DNA of 64,000 nt from Cristatella mucedo (lineage: Eukaryota > Bryozoa > Phylactolaemata > Cristatellidae): assembly GCA_009760855.2 (NCBI GenBank), contig WPIO01000024.1:2517001-2581000 (forward strand). Direction: 5' to 3'. How positions within the stretch are numbered: position 1 is the stretch's first letter; every line of letters starts with the position of its first letter. Both the position numbers and the translations under genes were made by a program. Shown here piece by piece: positions 58,300 to 64,000 of the stretch. A model generated the notes under the pieces. It was not told the origin of the DNA and ran no database searches. It was given only the letters and a program-made list of their open reading frames with translations.

Positions 58300-58650
58300 C
58301 CTCACAATTCGCGATTCCTCGTGCCCTCAGGTCCTCTAAGGGTAATAGCTTAGCTTCGCTTCTCAAATCCTACGCTTGAAGACAGTTAGCGACAGAATCT
58401 TTTGCTGTGCAGGTTCTAAGCTGCGAGACTCACTTCCGCAATTCTTACGTAACGACAGGAATACGCCTGCTGTCGAGTGTACCACATCTTTTCTATTTAT
58501 TCTGAGTTGCTACGTCCGTGCCACTCACTTCCTCTAGCGCTCTCCTGACTCAGCTATACTTCTAACTTTCTCTTTGATGCGTAGGATAAAGTTGAAGTTG
58601 GCTAGTTATGCGTACTAAAAGCAGTATTGGCTTTGAGCAGGCTAGAGACA
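58300..58650 (+). mobile_element. LINE family B, degenerate 3' part
   Basis: TCGTGCCCTCAGGTCCTCTA, GACAGTTAGCGACAGAATCT and ACTCACTTCCGCAATTCTTA follow the family B C-terminus. The 3' end is eroded. Confidence 0.75.
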
Positions 58651-58785
58651 AAAATCTACTGCGTGTCTCGGCCGGTCTTCTAAAGTGTTTCTTCTCACTG
58701 CACCACACTTAACTGCCACAATATAGATGCTTGCAGTAGCATTAGACAGTCAGAGCAGCTTACAGACACCAGTGATGGCGAGTCT

Positions 58786-59034
58786 CATCATAATAATAAA
58801 ATAATAATAACACACTTGATAAAGAGCCCTCAGAGAACTAAATCTCTCTTTAGCAGCTTTACATCTCTGCAAAGGAAACGCGATCGAATGGTTAGTGGTA
58901 TAATGTTCGATAGACAGCAAGAATAACATGGTTAGGGGTGACATGCACAGTCAGTATGCAAGTGTGATCAGTGGCAGCACGCGAAAGCTCATAAAGAACA
59001 AATCAATGGGACCCACTAAATCCTCTCATAAATA
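58786..59034 (-). mobile_element. LINE family A, 3' 250 bp, minus
   Basis: (ATA)n tract, reverse hairpin and 3' UTR up to CATAAATAGGT. The next, better copy starts there with its own (AATAAT)n tail. Confidence 0.85.
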
Positions 59035-59066
59035 GGTAATAATAATAATAATATTGCACTTGATAA

Positions 59067-59109
59067 AGCGCCCTCAGAGAACTTAATCTCTTTCTAGGCG
59101 CTTTACATT
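59067..59109 (-). other. 3' terminal hairpin of LINE A
   Basis: On the minus strand AAAGCGCC pairs with GGGCGCTTT, and AGAGA with TCTCT around loop TTAAGT. The same two-part stem occurs in LINE C and in the SINE tail. In L2-type LINEs such hairpins are bound by the RT to start reverse transcription. Confidence 0.75.
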
Positions 59110-59269
59110 TGCTGCAAAGTGATACGCAATAGAATAGTAAGTAAAATCATGCTTGAAAAACAAACAAAATGAATAACATGGTTAGGGGTTACATGCACTG
59201 GGTCAGCATGCAAATGTGGTTAGTGGCAGCATGAACAGTGTCAGCACGCATAAGCACATCGAGGACGAA

Positions 59270-60472
59270 TCACAAGGACCCACTAAATGCTGTCCTAAAT
59301 AGGTATGTTTTTAAGTTTCTTTTAAATGTGGTCAGGTCAGGGGATGTTCTGATGCAGGGCGGGAGGGAGTTCCAGGCTGTGGGAGCATACGAGCTAAATG
59401 CACGGTCTCCAAAGGATTTAAGGTTTGTACGAGGTATTTCTAGACTGTTGGATTCCGAAAAGCGAGTGGTACGATGCTTTGCCTGATGGGGTAGTATATC
59501 TGAAAGATAGGCTGGAGCCATAGAATGAAGAGACCTAAAAGTGAGCGACAAAACCTTGAAGTCAATCCGTTGCTTGACTGGTAACCAGTGCAGGTCGGCG
59601 AGAAGTGGAGTAATGTGGCAACTGCGACGCTCACGACAGACAAGCCTAGCTGCAGAGTTTTGCACCAGCTGCAATCGCCTGATCGCACATGCTGGTAGGC
59701 CAGTAAGCAGTGAGTTGCAGAAGTCGAGACGAGATGTCACGAATGCATGGACCAACTTGGACGTGGTATCCTTATCTAAACAAGCCCTAATTTTAGCAAT
59801 GTTATGAAGCTGAAAATAGGCTGATTTGACTGTGGAGCTGATGTGGTCGTCTAACGAGAGGTCGCTTTGGAATATGACACCTAGATTTCGAGCTGATGCA
59901 ACTGGAGATATGCTGGCAGAGCCAATTTTGAAAGTCAGCCTTTCCAATTTCTGAATAACACTAGGTTTGCCCATAACTAGTAAGTTAGTTTTATCATCGT
60001 TTAGTTTTAGAAAATTTGCTGCCATCCATGATCGGATGTCATCAATGCATGCAGCAAGTGAGTTTAGAGAATTTGAGGTGCTCGAAGGCTGGGAGGGATC
60101 AAAGCAAAGGTACAACTGAGTGTCATCCGCATAGAAGTGAAAGCCTAGATTGTGCTTGGCAATCACATCAGCGAGAGGGAGAGTATAAACGGTGAAAAGG
60201 ACCGGACCTAGCACAGAGCCCTGAGGTACTCCATATTTTAGAGGTACTTCAGATGATCTTTGTCCATTCACGTCAACACTCTGGAGTCTCCCACTGAGAT
60301 AGGACCTGAACCACTGCAGAGCAGTGCCAGTGATGCCCAGGCGAGATGAGAGGCGCTCTAGAAGTACTTTGTGATCGATGGTATCAAAAGCTGCCGAAAG
60401 ATCGAGCAAAACAAGAAGAGACACTCTACCCATGTCTGCATTCCTAAGTAGGTCGTTGTATACCCGAAGCAA
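59270..60472 (-). CDS. LINE A reverse transcriptase, open C-terminal two thirds
   Basis: A 400-codon frame from MLRVYNDLLRN. RT palm motifs are LLDLSAAFDTIDHKVLLERL (about 20-39), YGVPQGSVLGPVLFTVY and the catalytic [12 protein letters not shown] (about 115-125). [14 protein letters not shown] follows, then the C-terminal domain with [15 protein letters not shown] and [11 protein letters not shown]. No stop or frameshift is seen, but the start is internal to the full protein because the copy is 5'-truncated. It therefore cannot make a whole enzyme (endonuclease absent). Confidence 0.9.
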   Translation of the reverse strand: MLRVYNDLLRNADMGRVSLLVLLDLSAAFDTIDHKVLLERLSSRLGITGTALQWFRSYLSGRLQSVDVNGQRSSEVPLKYGVPQGSVLGPVLFTVYTLPLADVIAKHNLGFHFYADDTQLYLCFDPSQPSSTSNSLNSLAACIDDIRSWMAANFLKLNDDKTNLLVMGKPSVIQKLERLTFKIGSASISPVASARNLGVIFQSDLSLDDHISSTVKSAYFQLHNIAKIRACLDKDTTSKLVHAFVTSRLDFCNSLLTGLPACAIRRLQLVQNSAARLVCRERRSCHITPLLADLHWLPVKQRIDFKVLSLTFRSLHSMAPAYLSDILPHQAKHRTTRFSESNSLEIPRTNLKSFGDRAFSSYAPTAWNSLPPCIRTSPDLTTFKRNLKTYLFRTAFSGSL

Positions 60473-60580
60473 TGCTGACTCTGTGGAGTGATTAGCTCTA
60501 AAGCCAGACTGGAACTTACTAGCAAGGTGTGAGGTTTCGATATACGAGTCCAGCTGGTCTGCCGCGACCCGTTCGGGATT

Positions 60581-61600
60581 TCACGGAGCTGACATGCTCA
60601 GATGACCTCGAAGGAGTGATACCATCGAGTTTTTTCCGCAGTTTTCTTTTCCTTTTTTATTTCCTTCTTAAAATTTAATACATGGGGCTTCTAACCTTAG
60701 ACCAAATTGGTCAGGTGATCAAGTTGCCTCGTAACTGATCCTACTAGGCCACCTGTATTTTTCCTTATCTGAGGTAACACCACTGATTAAAGGTTCTCTA
60801 TAGCCGACGGAGCAATGACTGCGTACCGGACAGGGGTTATTTTTGTATCCACTGTTTGGACCTTTAATTTGGAGGGATTCAACTGTGCTCTGACGCTCCG
60901 ACAGCAAGCAAGCGACGGAATGGAAACGCCGAATGTCCAAGAACAGCTGTGTATTTGGGCTAAGCACAATAGCTCACGACCGCTCTTTTCTGCGCCTCCG
61001 CATTCGCACTGCCGCTTCTCTGCAGGCCGCACGTACCTCAATCAAAGTATAAAGTCTGATTAAACCATAAGCCGTCGATAGAAAAAAACACATGAAACCA
61101 CAAACCGTGGCAGCGCCATACGACTACATGAGCGCGAAATCAGGACAGCAGAAATGCACGCATAACTTTTAACTTTAAACCTACGGTCTGGACCTAGATT
61201 GACTTTGACCTTGACTCTAGATCTAGGTTCTTGACCTACGGTATTTTCAAGCCAGTAGTCTACACCAAGTTTGAGAGTTCGACTCTAGACTCTGAGGTAG
61301 TCAATTAAGCTCAAAAAATAAAAAATGACAGACAGAGGGTAATCATTTGGGGCTCGGATGCAGCGGATCAATCTTGCAAAGTCACACTATTATTATTTAC
61401 GCTTGGGCAGCGTGCGGAAATTAAGTGTGGTATGCAAGGCATGACTAACATCAGCGCTTGGTGACAAGGAGTGTTTTTCAAGCGGTTACTACGATTACGA
61501 TTGCTAGTTATCAGAATTTCTCAAATCTCAACTATGTTAATACGGGTTTAGTTACAAAGATGGATAGCGGCATGAAGAAAGTGATGTGATCTCACTAATT
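60581..61600. other. Unassigned intergenic sequence
   Basis: Open frames of about 80 codons on both strands near 60719-61063 have no recognisable content. No repeat match. Confidence 0.35.
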
Positions 61601-62740
61601 AACCCGGGCTGAAATATACGAATACACTAAATTTACATAGGAGAGAGCACCCCAGGAACTCAAGAGCATGTTCTGTCAGCTGGGTGCCACCACGCTTTTT
61701 GACAAACATTAAGCCGAACGATCATCAACGGCAGTCTGCTAGCCAGTTAGCTCCAGGCTTTAGGAGCATGGGAACTATTGTCGCGAGCATTGCAAAGCAA
61801 GATAACCGACCAGGTCCACTTTTTTTTATCGTCCCTCTGACTGCATCTCACAATCTGCCAGTTTCTCCGCACTCAAGTTTAATGCAGTGGACGCCAACAC
61901 CAACACATGCCGCGTGCTTCCTTTTCCAGTAAATGTAAAGTGCCTAGAGAGAGATTGAGTTCTCGGAGAGCACTATAAAAATGTATCACTGTTACTACTA
62001 TTACAGAAACTAAAGGCGCGGTCTCTAAAGATTTGAGGTGGTTCCGAGGCACAGCTAAACGATTAGAGTAACGAAAGTGGGTGGCACGATGCCTAGCCTT
62101 GCTAGGGAGTAGTCCTGAAAGGTAGACTGCAGCCAGCAAATATAGATACCTAAAAGTGACCGACAATACCTTTAAGTCAATACCCTGCTAAATTGGGGCT
62201 TGTGCAGGTCGGCAATCCGTTGCACAATGTGGCAACTGCGCAGCTAGTGACGGACAAGCCTAGCTGCAGAGTTATTCACCAAGTGTAGGTGACTCATTAC
62301 AAGTTTTTGGTCGAAAGACCCGCAATTAGTGGGTTATAGAAGTCAAGATGGGACGTTACAAATGCGTCGACCAATTTGTGTGACATCTCTTTCTAAGCAG
62401 GAGCCCACAATGTCTGCAACGTTACATAGCCTAAATTAGGCATACTTGACTGGTGAGCTGATGTAAGTGTCTAGAGAAAGTCACTTTGGAATGGGAGACA
62501 TCGATTTCATGCAGACGCTACTGGAGATTTGCCGGTCAAGCCCATTTTGAGGGTTAGGTTTTCAATTAATGAGCAGCACTTAGTTAGCCCGTAACGATTA
62601 AGCTGGTTTTGTCGTAATTTAGTTTAAGAAAGTTTGCTGCTATCCAAATTTCTATGTAAACAATACATGCAGTGACGAAGTTTAGGGAGTTAAACTTGCT
62701 GAAATACGGGAAGGGATCAAAGAAAAGCCAAGATCCCCAC
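61600..62740 (-). mobile_element. LINE, old minus copy with a nested LINE tail
   Basis: 3' UTR/C-terminal part at 61600-61775 (CCAGGCTTTAGGAGCATGGG) resumes at 61985 (AACTAAAGGCGCGGTCTCTA) and follows the LINE backwards to the YADD region near 62735. Many substitutions. Confidence 0.75.
61776..61984 (+). mobile_element. LINE tail inserted into a minus LINE
   Basis: About 208 bp ending in AAAGTGCCTAGAGAGAGATT, the paired hairpin arm and a TTACTACTATTAC tail. The flanks GAACTA and GAAACTA may be the target duplication. It is in opposite orientation to its host LINE. Confidence 0.7.
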
Positions 62741-62804
62741 GCAAGAAGAGATGTTTCAGGCACGATGCCTGCTAACGGAATAAATTATTTTCTTAAACAC
62801 TCAG

Positions 62805-63065
62805 ATTGCGCCTGACTGCAAAGGGTCTGCGGAAGCTATGCGCAATTCTCGGCATTTATATCACCATCGACACGAAATGTTACGAACGTGTGAAGCGGCA
62901 CCGAGGCTGTCCTTGGCTAAAAAGACACAGTTAAGGGTTGGTATACCTCGCAGTCACGTGATGGATAGTGATAGAATTAACACTTTGAAGAACCGCAAAT
63001 TTGACGCAAAATATACGCATGACTTTGTGGAGTCGTTAGCGCAATACGACAGAAAATCCAAGTAG
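62805..63065 (+). CDS. Possible terminal exon, unidentified protein
   Basis: An open segment of 86 codons follows an acceptor-like TTCTTAAACACTCAG ending at 62804 and ends at a TAG at 63063-63065. The last part (HVMDSDRINTLKNRKFDAKY, then VESLAQYDRKSK) has the mixed composition of a real hydrophilic C-terminus. I do not recognise it. It would converge with the minus-strand gene ending at 63244. The first internal Met is at 62838, so a short single-exon gene is the alternative. Confidence 0.3.
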   Translation: MAPDCKGSAEAMRNSRHLYHHRHEMLRTCEAAPRLSLAKKTQLRVGIPRSHVMDSDRINTLKNRKFDAKYTHDFVESLAQYDRKSK

Positions 63066-63215
63066 CTCTTAGCTAATTCAAAAGTCCACTCACAATCATT
63101 TAAAAATTTTGCCCTCTTCAAACTCCGTGGTAAAATAGGATACTCGGTTTAGGAACCACGGCTGCGAGTGCCACCACTCTAGCAGATGGTCTGCTATAAT
63201 CAAACTGATTATAAC

Positions 63216-63221
63216 TTTATT
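63216..63221 (-). terminator. Polyadenylation signal AATAAA
   Basis: AATAAA on the minus strand, 23 bp past the TGA of the right-edge gene. Confidence 0.5.
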
Positions 63222-63243
63222 GGCGTTAAATGAAGATCTAAGC

Positions 63244-63571
63244 TCAAGCTTGCGTTTCGCATGGTTCCTAAAAAAACAAAACCAAGGAGCAATTAGTAAA
63301 AGTAATGACAGGCGTGACTCACATCCGATTCGTACCGTCTTTCTGTGGCACACCGGATAGCAGCCTGTGCTGCAACATTAAAGCACGGAGTGTAAAATCG
63401 GCCGGAAGCCTCAACTATGTAGGAAGGCAAACCAACGGTGCAGATAGGAAAAGATAGATTTTTATAAAGTGAGATAAGCCCATGAGTCAGATACACATTT
63501 CGCTGTTCAACAACAGCAACCCTTTGAATATTTAAGAAATTCATGATGGCTCTAAACTCTTGTAAGTTCTG
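63244..63571 (-). CDS. 3' end of an unidentified spliced gene
   Basis: Two exons. The penultimate runs from about 63571 (acceptor GGGCAG; an upstream TTAG near 63606 would lengthen it) to 63323. The last is 63267-63244. The intron between them is 55 bp, with donor GTGAGT (63322-63317) and acceptor TTTTTTTAG. Splicing in phase 0 gives an ending ESDEPCETQA. The penultimate exon encodes about 83 residues (NFLNIQRVAVVEQRNVYLTH, ISLYKNLSFPICTVGLPSYI, EASGRFYTPCFNVAAQAAIR) that look like a folded domain rather than random translation. I do not recognise the family. The rest lies upstream, towards or beyond 64000. Confidence 0.55.
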
Positions 63572-64000
63572 CTGCCCATATCCGCAGACATAGAAAACAA
63601 AGAGCTAATTTTGACGACTCGACAGACAGGATTGAAAGCGCCAGAACTACCGTTCGCTGTCCGCCGTATTCCTATTACTTACAAATACCAATATTGTAAA
63701 AAATGCGTCACTGACTATTTGGTCATATTTTCCACTGCATTAAATATCTTCGAGGATTGCTGAAGTGTTGGCATGCTAAATTGGCCACGCTATGACGGTG
63801 CGCTTATTAGCATTTATTAATATGTCATTGTAAATAGCCAGGTATGTCATAATCTAAGGTCTAAAAAAGCAATCGCTAGTCGTGGCTGTTCGGTTGTGCA
63901 CTCCGATTGGTGCTGAGCCGATCGATTCCAACTGGTTACTAATTAGTTAATTAGTTATTAGACCCTGTAGCTGTCGAACATACTGCCCAGCTGTAGCCTG
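63572..64000. other. Probable intron/upstream part of the right-edge gene
   Basis: A donor-like TTTGTAAGTA on the minus strand (about 63680) could mark a short exon, but no frame there is convincing. Confidence 0.3.

Larger units (their letters stand above)
59035..60580 (-). mobile_element. LINE family A, best copy
   Basis: 5'-truncated in the RT domain (60580, ERVAADQLDSY) and complete at the 3' end. The hairpin is at about 59067-59109 and the tail is (TTA)n. The open frame is undamaged from 60472 to 59270. It is the reference here for family A. The clade resembles L2 (CR1/Jockey superfamily). Confidence 0.93.

Noticed and set aside
59541-59807. Plus-strand frame opposite the best LINE A copy, recurring over several LINE copies
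   Set aside because: It recurs because the LINE recurs; it is an antisense shadow of the C-terminal domain.

Overview
This is a window of an invertebrate animal (metazoan) nuclear genome. It has spliced genes with GT-AG introns, a polymerase III tRNA gene and many microsatellites. Most of the DNA is decayed copies of non-LTR retrotransposons and SINEs. Nothing looks bacterial: there are no operons and no Shine-Dalgarno starts. I cannot name the phylum from the sequence alone.

Recognisable genes, left to right. (1) 9556-10104 (+): an uninterrupted reading frame for a four-pass membrane protein of the MOSMO family (modulator of Smoothened, Hedgehog pathway). (2) 27335-18669 (-): a three-exon gene for a ZCCHC9-like protein with four CCHC zinc knuckles; its introns hold nested transposons. 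(3) 27596-27667 (+): a tRNA-Glu (anticodon CTC) gene, divergent from ZCCHC9 and 260 bp from its start codon. (4) 41458-43346 (+): a three-exon CKS1/2 gene (cyclin-dependent kinase regulatory subunit) with a changed hinge motif. (5) At the right edge, a minus-strand gene that I cannot identify ends at 63244, with a 55-bp intron and an AATAAA signal. It faces a possible plus-strand terminal exon at 62805-63065.

The repeats fall into a few groups. LINE family A is the most abundant (L2/CR1-like, with a (TTA)n tail and a hairpin 3' end); its best copy is at 59035-60580 (-). Family B has an (ATTAC)n or (ATAC)n tail; its best copy is at 54325-56665 (+). Family C, best seen at 52185-53010 (-), shares its 3' tail with a tRNA-derived SINE. 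That SINE occurs as about nine full or partial copies, which suggests that family C mobilises it. A second tRNA-like SINE head occurs twice. One LTR retrotransposon of Ty3/Gypsy type (34909-39279) is broken and carries three LTR pieces. A 1.3-kb solo LTR at 6827-8161 splits a LINE. A 0.2-kb hAT-type MITE with SPIN-like ends lies at 43887-44085.

The repeats record their own order of insertion. Family A sits inside family B with a TACTT duplication, and inside an unclassified repeat with an AAGCA duplication. The solo LTR sits inside family A with an ACTC duplication. The Gypsy element sits inside a family A copy that itself shows a 5' inversion of the twin-priming kind. The first 5 kb holds simple repeats and a CpG-rich block (about 2950-4680) without a convincing gene. 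No defence system, CRISPR array or gene cluster was found.
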